This document shows positions 49,201 through 61,200 of a stretch of DNA of 64,000 nt, in pieces (position 1 is the stretch's first letter; each line of letters begins with the position of its first letter). The stretch is taken from contig OY727099.1 of the NCBI GenBank assembly GCA_963402885.1, positions 18,805,001 to 18,869,000 of the forward strand. Direction: 5' to 3'. The stretch comes from Antedon bifida (lineage: Eukaryota > Echinodermata > Crinoidea > Comatulida > Antedonidae). The notes below the pieces were generated by a model that worked only from the letters and a program-made list of their open reading frames with translations, made no database searches and had not been told where the DNA came from. A program made the position numbers and the translations under genes.

Positions 49201-52200
49201 TGCAGAATCCAAAAAAGAACTAAGCTTTATGGACAATGAAACAATTCAACTTCTGCATCGTGTTGATGATGATTGGCTTGTTGGGAGCATTGATGGCAAT
49301 GTTGGCATGTTCCCAGCATCATTTGTCCAAGTTGTTGTTGATGTTCCAGATGGCTTTGATGAAAGACCACAAAGTTATAAAGACCTGTGCAAAACAGGTG
49401 AAGAGTCTCAAAATGTTGACAAAAACAGTGTAGGTAGTAATCATATAACAAAACCTGTTAGTTTAATACTGCCTCATTCTGAAAAGCAAGGGAAAATTCT
49501 TTTTGATTTTGAGGGAGAAACAGAACAGGATCTTACTGTCAAAAAGGGAGATGTCATTACAATTGTTGAACAATTAGACCCTGAATGGTATGAAGCTAAA
49601 GACATTACAGGTAATGTCGGATTTATACCAGTAAGTTATGTAAAATTATTGGAGAAGCCAAAATCTCCATCTATGAAACGACCAGCGCCACCGCCACCTC
49701 TTAAGAAAAGAAATATAAGTAATAAACCTCCGCTTCCGACAAAACCGTTAAAAGCCGGTGATTCATCAAAAAACATTCCAAATGGAGAGAATGAGTTATT
49801 AGATATTTTTGGATCCATTCCAGGAGCTTCACAGAATTCCAAGGAAAATACGGCAATCCTTGACCCTGTCACTAAACCAAAGCCAGCAATAGCCCCTAAG
49901 CCATCTCCCACACACAAAGCATTTGATACAAGCACAAACTTACTAGACTTAGATCCATTCCCAGTTGCTGATGCCATCAACATTCCCTCATCAGAACCTT
50001 CTAAAAAGCCTACTTCATTATCTGCAAACAGTTCTTCTAATATGCACCAAGAGCAATCGCCTGTAAATACAAACAATGCCGTAATAAACTCTCTTATGGA
50101 TTTCAGTCCATCAGACAAACCACAGACCTCAGTTTTAAGTCCAGTCATTCAGAATTCAAGTGCAATATCAACAGATCCACAGAAATCACCAACTAAAGGC
50201 ATGGTAAAAGATGGATCTGTTGACAGTCTATCTGGTATTCTCTCTGCCAAACCCTTCGGTGCTTCTTCAACTAAAGTACGTTCTGTTCACAGGCCAGTCA
50301 CAAGAAACTCGCCAGAGAAACAGCTAAAACAAAATAATTGTGACTCTGGGGCAGATGTATTCAACCAGAAAGTAAATAACGCATTTGATTCTGTTAATCC
50401 TATGTTTGATTCATTTTCACAACAAGATGCACAATCCTCATTTAATCCATTCAGTGCAAATGATAATGGATCTTCTGAAATAACCAATCAACCTTCTGAA
50501 ACTTCTGATAGGAGATCTTCACTGCGAAACATTACACCATTCTCAGCAGCAGTTGAGGAGATCTTTGCCCAGGGCACTAAAGATAAACCTCCGCCTATTC
50601 GTCAGCCATCACCAAACCCATTTGCTCCACCAACAGCCGAAGACACTGGCGAGTCAAATAAAGTGAACAATCCATTTAGTGCTGAAGACAACTTGGGCTT
50701 TGCAGATGATTTTGAGTTTGAATCGATAAACCCTCAGGTTAACACAATGCCAAGAGACGAAAGTGTCAATTCTGAACTTTCCTCTGATGATTTCAATTCT
50801 TTAATGCCAAGTTTTGTCATAAAACCAGTTGAAACAATAGATCAGTCACCTGATACCCATTCCTCCTTTTTATTACCTCCTCCGCCATCACCAGCAAAGC
50901 GTACTTCGGTAAATATAGACAAACCAAAACCAAGAAAGTTTGACAAAAATTCTGTAGTACCTCGACCACGGCCTATTTCAACAGGAGCACGCACAAGTAT
51001 TAATCAAAGTAGTTTTCCAGCATTAGCAACTCAAGCCCCAGTAACAGATGATTTGGTTGGCTTTGATGCAAGCTCCAACTTGATGGTAGATGATTCAGAA
51101 GATGGTACAGGACTCCCTCCTCCTTCATATTCACCTCCAGAGCTACCAGCAAATATTGATGGTGAGTTTAGTAGACCTTATCACATTTTTTGTCTGTATG
51201 TTCTGGATATACTATAGACACGACCTAATTTAATTATTTTTTATATTCGCCACTAGTGTTATTTTTCTTCGATAGTATAAAAATGAAATAGCATATTTCT
51301 TTAGTATGCATACAAGTAAATTGTAATTTTATTTTATATGGATTTTACCAATTTAATGGTGGCAATTTCTTTTTTAGGGGTTTAAAACGTTTATTTTAAT
51401 TTGTTATCTTATGTCAAGGCTGTTGCCACCAGTATGGTTGGTAAAGTTTCAACATGACCTCTTTTTCACAGAGGCTTTGACAACCCTGTGGCTTGCACAG
51501 AGATTGTTCCATTTTCTTGAAATACTGCACTAACTTTATTTCTTGTGGCTATGACACTGGATGTGTGTATTCGACATCCAAAATATCACATTTTTTCCCT
51601 TTAAAATAAAAACATGCTCTTCATTTACTTTGGCTACAGGTGAAATAGCCAATGACGAATCATCCCTTGTAGTAGGGGACCTACTAGGTCTGGTAAGTCC
51701 TGAGACTGTTGAAGAAGACCTAAAGCCAAGACGGAGTGCACCTTCAAGACCACTTAAAGAACCTAGCAAGAAAAATGTCCCCCCAAGGCCAGCTCCACCT
51801 AGACCAATAAGCAAGCCAAGTTACCAATCACTTCAACCAGGTGGTGACGAAATTTTAATTTTAGATCGAAAAGGTAATTGTTAATAATAAGAAGTAAAAT
51901 ATCTGGCTAAAGGTTTTCATATTTGACAAACATTGCGCCAACTCCACAAGATATTTGTTTATACTTTCTGTCCACATCTCATTTTGCCAACTAGGAATTA
52001 AGATGTTTTCATGAATGAAATAAACATCATGCTGTATCTCAGCGATGTCAGCCTGTATCCATGTATCACTGGGCTTAATAATACTTCAAATAGAACACTA
52101 TCCTTTTTTATAGTTTTATATAATACTATGTATCATTATTAATACCAATGATCATGTTGATATTAGTGTACTGCAGGAATCACATGTTCTACTGCAATAA

Positions 52201-55200
52201 CATATGTTTTTAATTTGTTTTAATGTAAAAATGTATTATGCAGTCGCTGCAATAAATAGTATATAATTACCCACAAAATTTGTGCTAAATATTGCAAGAA
52301 CAGGTTTAAAGTGTATAACAAAATGTAGTAGAACAATTTTGGCATGGTAACATCTTTTAAACATTTTCATTGCAGAAGAAGCTGTATCATCCAAACCACA
52401 AACTAAGGAAATGGTTATAGCACTTAAAGCAAGCTTAGCTGACTTTCAATGTGAACTTGAGGTCAGTATGTTAAGCATATTATTTCTTAAGTGCTCTGTT
52501 TAGATAAAATTCTTGGCACCTTGATCTATAATGCCAATGTGATTATACAGATTTGTGTGAAACTTGTGAAATAGATCTAATATGTGCATGGTATTTACTT
52601 AAAGCCCCCTTCCCTACGTTTTTTAGATCTAATTTAAGATCACAAACTATATTTAATGTAAAAATAATACTATATGGTCCTATTGCGATAACTTTTTTCG
52701 TCTTTAAACGGTTAAAAATGTGAAAAATAAGTCGATTCTAATAATTATAGCGACCCGCTATAAATCCCAAAATGCATTGTGCGCGGATTGATATTTTTGT
52801 TTTTCACCTGTAATTCGCCCACTTTTCGATCGATCGTGAGGCCAAAACAAATGGAAGACTCCTAACTTTTCAGCGAAAATACCGGGTTTTCCCCAATTTG
52901 TATCAACGGAGTCTGGCAAAAGTAGAAAGACAATTAATGCAGCAACTATACAACTTCAGGCTAGGTATATAGCTAGCGTACGATGTTCGTACGTTACCGA
53001 TGTTTACCAGCTAGGCCTACAAAACTAAGCCTAGCTAGGCTAGGCCTAAGACCGTCCACGAGAGGTCGATCGCCGCGAGCTACTTAGGTAGTGCATTGTT
53101 TCTCACTTTTTATCATAATTTACCATTTAAACGTACATTTAAGACAAGGAATGACATGGTTTAATGTTTTTAAAGTAATATGTATGTATTATTTTTACAA
53201 AACGTCACAAATTGTAGGGAAGGGGGCTTTAAAGATATTCTCCCAAAAACAAGAATAAAATGGAACTTTAAATTTTTCGTAGAAAAAAAGATTAACAAAT
53301 AATAATTGTGTTTATTCATCGTCAAACGCAGTAAATTACGTGGCTTGAAATTATTTATTATTTGTTCAATGTTAAAAATTTACATAAAAATACAAAAATG
53401 GGGTTAAAATTTAGCAAGGTTAAAATTAGATAAAATACATCATTCAAAAAACAAGCAAAATGGGTATATGTAAAAATAAATCGATCAGCATTTCCATGTT
53501 TCATTGAATTGCCCCATTGCAGTAGGGAGAAACAAGTTTCTCATTCTGTTGGTTTTCCATCTTGGATACACTAAGCGCCCTGACTTACTAAAGACAAGTA
53601 ATGGTGGACAGCTTGGACTTAATTACTTAAAATTTTGTTCCTTTTATTCTGTAAGCTGTTTTACCTATTTCCTCTACTCTCTTCATGTTTTGTTTATCAT
53701 GGCTGTAAAACCAAGCTATTGCAATAAATGTTTAAACAAAATAGAGGGCCACTTCAAATAGACGCCTCCCTCGAATAATCACCTCCCTAAAAACCCTCCA
53801 GAATAACATGATAGTTGAAATATGTAGATATGTTTATGGTTTTCTTATGATTGTAGAAACAAGCAAACGAAAAGAAGCAATTAGAACAGGAAATGTCATT
53901 CCTAGAATGCGAGTCGGTTAATAATGCTGTTGCAGAACAATACAATAAAGTCGTCCTAAGCATCACTCAACTGACCGACAAAGTTACATCACTTAAAGGT
54001 TAGTTATATTTAATAAGCATCACTCAATTAACCGACAACTGGCTGATAAAGTAACATAATTTAAAGACCTAGGGTTTTTTTTACCAAATTTAAGGTCACA
54101 CACTACATTTTATGTAAAAATAAGTTTTACATGGACCTATTGCGATATTTTTTTTCATCTTTAAACGGTTAAAAATTCATTCATTCATTCATAATGGTAT
54201 ATTTATTAAAATCATCTTCACAGAAAAACTGAATTGTGACAATTTGGTACATTATTAAAAGGTACTTAAAATATTTAAAATGTTAAAAAGATAGCATAAA
54301 AAAAATTGAGAACCACACAATGCATCATATAAAAACATTAAAATAAACGAGCACAACATCAAAACAAGTAAAAATCTAAGTGACTGGCCAAGTGAATTGA
54401 AAAAATTACCTAACATATTATATTTTATTCTTATTACTTCAAACATATATTATACAGAGGAATAAAATTATTTTCAATACAGAAGTAAAATCAGTTGCGG
54501 TTCCACTTCCTAATCATGTATGGGATGGAGCTGTTACGATATCTGACAGTCTGGCAAACAGGGACAGTAAGTTTGTTTGCGCTTCGTAGGTCTCTGCCAT
54601 GAGACTCAAACCTACTGAGTGGAATACACTCATCTTGGCTAGAAATTAACGAGGCAAAAAATTTGCTACAAATTTCATTACGACGAACATTTAACTGTAT
54701 TGATGTTAGTTTATAGCATCACTCAATTGGCTGACAAAGTAACATAATTTAAAGACTTTACATAACATATACCCTTTTACACCAAAAGCAAAACTCCGGA
54801 GACACTCCGAAGTTGACGCCCCAGTGTTTTGGTGTGAAAGGTAAAATAAAGCAACTCCGGAGTTTAAAACTGCAGGGTTGAACAGCTGAACATTCTCTGG
54901 AGAGTGAACTGCGGGGACACCCCGGTGTTTTGGTGTGAAAGGTACCAACATCAAACTCCAGAGTTTTTAGGTCAAAAGGTCATCCTCACACGAGCACTCA
55001 TTGCTTTAGTATTATTTCAAAATAAATATATAGCGGCTCTAGAAAATAATAAGTACTATCAATAAAACATTATATGACTTCTGAGACTTTTGAAAATAAT
55101 TATTAAATTAAAAATATTATCAATTAAAATGATTCTAATGATCGTCGCTATGTACAGTAACAAAATAGAGGGCGACATTTACAATTTTATTTTATAAACC

Positions 55201-58200
55201 CCGGTGTTGCTAGGTTGGTGTGAAAGGGGTATCTCCGGAGTTTCTCAATGTTTTGAATGGTCATAAACCCTGGAGTGTCTCCGGAGATCACTCCGGAGTT
55301 TTGGTGTGAAAGGTGTATTAAAGGTTTAGTTTAAATTCTAAAGCATCACTCAGTTGACAAATAATGTAAATATTGTATCACTCAAAGATTAGTTAATATT
55401 AAGCATCACTCAATTGACAAAGTAGCTTACTCAAAGGTTAGTTAATAGTAAACATAATTTAACTGACAAATTAGCATTAGTCAAAGGTATGACAAGCATT
55501 TTCCTAATAGCCAGGATTAGTATACCGTCAGTTGCATAGGGATTAATGGCATGGTCAACATCACCATAATAGTTAATACAGAGGCCTATAATATTTTTTA
55601 GCCAAATATGAAATGTTAAAATGACAAGGGAAATCAACCCAATATTTTGTTCAATTATTATTAATTTGAATGACATGTTTTTATATTTTCGGCCATGTTC
55701 CTTTGGCCTAGACCTATAGTATTAATTATATGAGTTAGTTATTTCGTCTAAAGATCTGTGTAAATAGCAAGGTGACACTTTATTTAGATTATTTTGCCAT
55801 CTATTGATGAACATTTTTTTTTTTTTGATCTTTTTTTTTCTATTTAAATCCCTGTTCGTTTGATATACAGTATGGTGTATGTAATATTGTTATCTGTTGT
55901 TAAAGATAAATACCGTTGTTATAAGTTATTATTTTTTTTTTTTGAATAGTTGAACGTCCTTTGGCCGTACATTAGGTATAACAAATTAATAGCATTATTC
56001 CTATCTGCGTTAGGAGAGGGTTCAGAACGCAAAAACAAGACACAAATTTACACAAATGTAAAGGAGAAAATGCACAGAATTTTTCCCCAAGGATATAGAT
56101 ATTAGTTAACATTATTATGTCTTAAAAAAATTATTTTTAATCTAAATTCATTTATGAGGTAAACAATAATAGCTTATTTCTCCATGGTTACTATGTTAAT
56201 AATGAAAGAATGTATAGTTTCTATGACATACTTCTTGGAACAGAAACTGTACTTGAGAATTATTGTAGATAGAAAGCCATTAGATCGTAATCAGTTTTAA
56301 ACTTCCCTTTTTTAAGACGACAAATAACAAGGTCTAAACAAGGAAGCCACACAGGAAAGAGTAGTTCACTATACGACATGGTGTTGAATGAATGTTTATG
56401 TTTTGAACAATCGCACTTATAGTAGTGTGGAGAGTTTAATATACAAAAACTAGTGTGCAGTAGTTGTTATATACTATTATACAACTTTATACTATAAATC
56501 AACTATGTTTCCTGGGAGTTTTTTTACAAAGTTGTTTAGAAACAGTAACAGATGTTCCTTGTATACAAGTAGTACTATTTTCTATTGTAGAGGTTAGTGG
56601 TAGTAGTAGCAGCATTCTTATTCTTTTGTAGTATTTCATTAAATAATTAAAGTAATTAATCAGTATATACAGTAGGCAAAGTAAGTAGGTAAATAAAATG
56701 TAATTAATCACTTTTAATTCGAAATATAGTTACTAGTAGAAGCAAGATAATTACTTTGTTTTTTTATGTGTGAAAAAGGTATGTACAATTAACAAATGAA
56801 TATTATACTTGAAGTGAAATGGGGTGTAGGTATGTGGCTATTGTATACCTGTCCACAATGCAGTAGTGCTAATCTTAACAATGAACTTTGCATACCAAAC
56901 TAGAGATTAAATATATTAATATATTTTCCTTTTATTTTTTCCATATTGTATAATATTTTATTAAAAAAACATTTTTATTTTGTATTTAATAGAAATACGA
57001 TATAAAAGAAAGACATTTATTTATTTTGTTCAGCAAATATTTTTAACAATTTCTGTCAATTCAGATTTTTTTTTATTATTTGTAATTTTCTATGATGATT
57101 AAAATGTAGAATATCAAAATTGTTCAGGTGTTTCAGTCTAAATTTAGAAAGTTATATCTCCCAAATTTTCACATGATTACCTTTGTACCTGAAAATCATT
57201 CAAGCAAACACTTGAAATTGATATTAAAGTATAGTTTTAAAAATCCTTCCTTGTTGGATTTTTTATTTTGGTATATAATGGCATTACCAACACATGATAA
57301 TGATTTCCTGGAAGAAGAATTAGGTAAGATATAAAAACATTTATTAAGGAAGATTGTGGTGTACATTTAAATACTGTAGTTCACAAAAATAATAATTAAA
57401 CAATAACCTGTGACTCGCAGTCTAATGGGCTGAATTGCACATAGGTGTGAACGACACAACTTTCTTCTCTGCTAAGGGTGTGTCATACAGCTACAACCAC
57501 ATGGTGCTAGTCTGTCCACATTGACAGGGGCCGACATACAGTAGACTACTACACCGCCTAGTCGTCCGAAAGATGCACTAGGTTCATATGTGTATACACT
57601 GGACCTCCAGTTATAAGTCCTTAATCTGAGAAAACTTGTTCTACCACCTGAACCATTGTCGAGGAGTGCCTTGAACCTGTGGTGATTTTACAGCTATGAA
57701 TTTTGGCACCCCTGTCTTAACCGCTAGACCACTCGACTGCAAAATATTGCAAAGGCAATGGAATGAAAGTTTATTAAACATTAACGTAAACGTAGTGACA
57801 GTATGATTTAAACAATTTATTGAAAACATAACAAAGATCAAGATATTTTGTTTTTACGCTGATGTATTTCAGTGCATAACTGCGGCCCCAGTTCCTTGTG
57901 AGATATTCAATGGCTGTATATTTACCAATCACAGTTCAAGTGAGATAATTCACTTAAATACTCACTTAAAGTCAATAAATAGTTAAGGATTTCCCTTAGT
58001 ATACACTTACTGTAGGATAGGAGAATGTTTAATTGTAAGTTTTTTCCTAGCCTAAAAGTGTGATTGTTGAATATGGCCACTGCTTGATATGTGTTCTTTC
58101 TGTAATAAATGTCACCAAGTCAGGACAAAAATGAACATTGAATTCAGAGGATCTTAACATCCTAGATATCTGGTAATATTTGTCATAACAACAATGATGA

Positions 58201-61200
58201 CACAAAGGTTAAAACAGGACATTACATTGTCATTAAGCATGTAAAAGGAAAGTTGAGGATCTTAACATCATATGAATATCATCGTTATTCTTATGTGATT
58301 TGGAAATAGATTGAATTGAAATGAATAGGTTCAATAATTTGCTTTAAATAATATTACGATGATGTCACAAAGGTTAGGGTTATTACCTGTCATTTGTCAT
58401 GAAAAAGAATTTGTATTCACCATTCAGTGGCTAAGTGAAATGCTTGTTACCCTTACATTTTAAAATTCTCCTATCTAAAGTGAATAGCACTTAATGAAAA
58501 TAAAATATTCAAATATTTATTAATTTTAAGTGAAATAATTAGTATTTAAGGGAAATATCTCATGTAAGTATGATTGATGAATCACTACTAACATATTTTA
58601 TTCAATTGTATTTACAGAGCAGATAGAAGAGTTGGAACCGGACCAAGAACTAGCTGCCAAGAAAAAGAAGGCAGAGATGAGAGAGAAAGTTGTGACTGAG
58701 CTCTTAAATACAGAGGAGGCTTATCAACGGGACATTACCCTATGTCGTCAGGGATTCATGACTATCTTAGAAGACAAAGAGGTACATATTAAACAATTAA
58801 AAATTGTAATTAGTAAAAATAATTTTCACTGTTCATGTGGTGTACCAAAAACACACAGATTTGTTATTGCTTTTTTTTCACCATGCAAACATACAGATGA
58901 TTTTGGTGGCAATGGTTCATACTATTCATTCTATCACATCAAAGGCTGCGGAGCAACAGAATCATCCATGCATGTCTACATACCAAATTGTGATTGTAAC
59001 TTTCTGTTGTTTCACAATTTTTGGTGTTAACTTTCTGGAATGTAAAATTGTGTATTTGATTATCAAATTAATGGTGGTATCATTTGTATTAAAGGTGTAA
59101 TTTTTTATAGAAATAAGGAATCATCAGAAATATTTGACTGCAGTAACCACATTTTTTACTGCATAATGTATGATTTTAGTAGAAGTTTATGAAGCAGTGA
59201 CTGCAAAAACAATGTATAAACCTTGTATTTAAACATGTTACACAGAGTAAACAATATGTAGTTACTGCAGTTACAGTATATGATTCTTCAAAATGATAAT
59301 TTCAAATTTAAATTTGTGCAAGATTACTTTTTCAACTGAATTATTTTCAATGGCACCATTAAATGGGTTTAATTTAAATTGTCTTATTTCTTCCCCTCTC
59401 CATCCCCCCCCCCCCCATCTTTTTATTTTTGGTATATATCTTCATTGTATTTTCATTTGTTTTATCCTTTTCATTGTGTAACCTTGTTTTCTCCGTTGCC
59501 CTTTGTAATCTATCATTTCAGGAGGAGATAAATTCAATTCTTACAAGGGAGGTTGAAGATGCATCTGACAAAACAGAGGATAAAAAGAAGGTGCTTCGAA
59601 AATTCCACATCCTATCATGGATTGTTTTTAATATTCTATTAATTCTTATAAGCAATAACTATTCACTTTTATTGGCATTTTGGAGCTCTAAATCATTGCA
59701 TTTTATCATCTTGGCATTTCTTACATCATATATTATTTAACTGGATTGCTTTATCTTTTTCACCAGGACAGTGGTGTTGGGTTTTTTATTTTTCATCATT
59801 CAATAAGCTCTATGCTTGGAATTAATACAGGATTTATATGTACACTTCTCTTGGATCTTTCCTTCTAATGGTTTCTTTCTATTTTAACATCAAGGTTGAG
59901 GTTTAGCAATGCAGTTTTAACCTGTTCTTTATCTTGTAACACAATCATTAATATTGTTCATATTATTAATTACTATCTACCTATCTGGGATTCTTTCGAC
60001 ACTCTTTGTCATATCAATCATTTTCCTTGGTTTTCATTGGTTTGTCTATGCTCTTAATATGGTCACTTATACTGCATCTATGTTGTATTATTATTTAGCA
60101 CATTTCTTCATTGGTTATTTTTTATTTACTGTATTTTTGCATTAACAGTGTACAGATTCAATATATTGCATCTGCTTGTATTACCCAACTTAAAATAGTT
60201 ATTATTCAATTAGTATAATTCACCATCTAACCTTAGAGAATACTATAATTTCAAATTTAAATGAGCTGTTACTTATGTTTATGCTCCACTCAATGAAATG
60301 GGATCATGTACTATAAGGAAGTCACACGCGTGTTTCCAATGTTTTTAGTGATTCCCCATCTCCCATAAAAGATTGGTTCACACTAGGATGCAACGCAAGC
60401 GAGTTGACCAATGGCAAGCGGCAGTTTGAATAATCAGTCGCTTGTGATTGGTCAAATTGCTGATATTTTCGTTATGTTGCAAAAAAACATCTTAAATGGT
60501 GCAGAAAGTCTTAGGAAAGTCAGGACTAAGTGCCTGAACAGTTAAGGCAGGCACACCATCACAAGTTCAAGTCACTACTCAACCATGGTTGGTTGTATAA
60601 TAAGTCTTCTTGGATAAGGACTTAAACTGGAGATCCAGTGTTCACATTTGGCTCATTCAGCCCCTGTTGTGGACAGAGGAACAAGCGCTGTTTGGTGGCA
60701 GCTCTCGACACGAAGGACCCTTAGTAGAGCAGAAAGTTATTGTATGTGCCGTCCACACTTGTGTGCAATTCAGCTCAGTTAGGATGCAATAGACAGGTTA
60801 TTCCCCCACATTTTATAGTTGAACTGTTGACATTCTATAGATGATATGCTAATAATCCGCTGGGATGCCATTCCACTGCGGATGAAGCTAGCTAGAACAT
60901 ATTTACTGTAGTGCCCTTTTACTGCTGGCATTATGCTACAGTACTTGACACTTCCATGCTGTATCAACAGGACAGACTTTCATAGCAGTACCCGATATTT
61001 CCAGACAGTCTCCAAGTTTTTCAGATCTAATTTTGCTTTACTTTTATCAACATACTATATTGCCGTTAAAATATTTAGAATGTGTATGATACTAACAAAT
61101 TGGATTTCTAAATTTATAGCATCGTGTGATCCTATTTAAAATAAATAGTATTTCTTAAATGGTAAGATATCATTATTGCTAATAATGAATTGTGAATGTC

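Larger units (their letters stand above)
53957..55495 (+). repeat. Scattered copies of a DNMBP exon end plus splice donor
   Basis: The 3' end of the coiled-coil exon (AAGCATCACTCAACTGACCG ... ACTTAAAG|GTTAGTT) recurs as diverged copies at about 54013-54066, 54714-54757, 55340-55388, 55398-55443 and 55450-55490. Several keep the GTTAGTTA donor-like end (e.g. CTCAAAGGTTAGTTAATA). The unit is ~50-57 bp. The first extra copy directly follows the exon as a tandem unit, and later ones are split by MITEs. Confidence 0.75.

Noticed and set aside
49636..50148. 170-codon minus-strand frame
   Set aside because: It lies antisense to the large, clearly coding DNMBP exon and has no recognisable domain.
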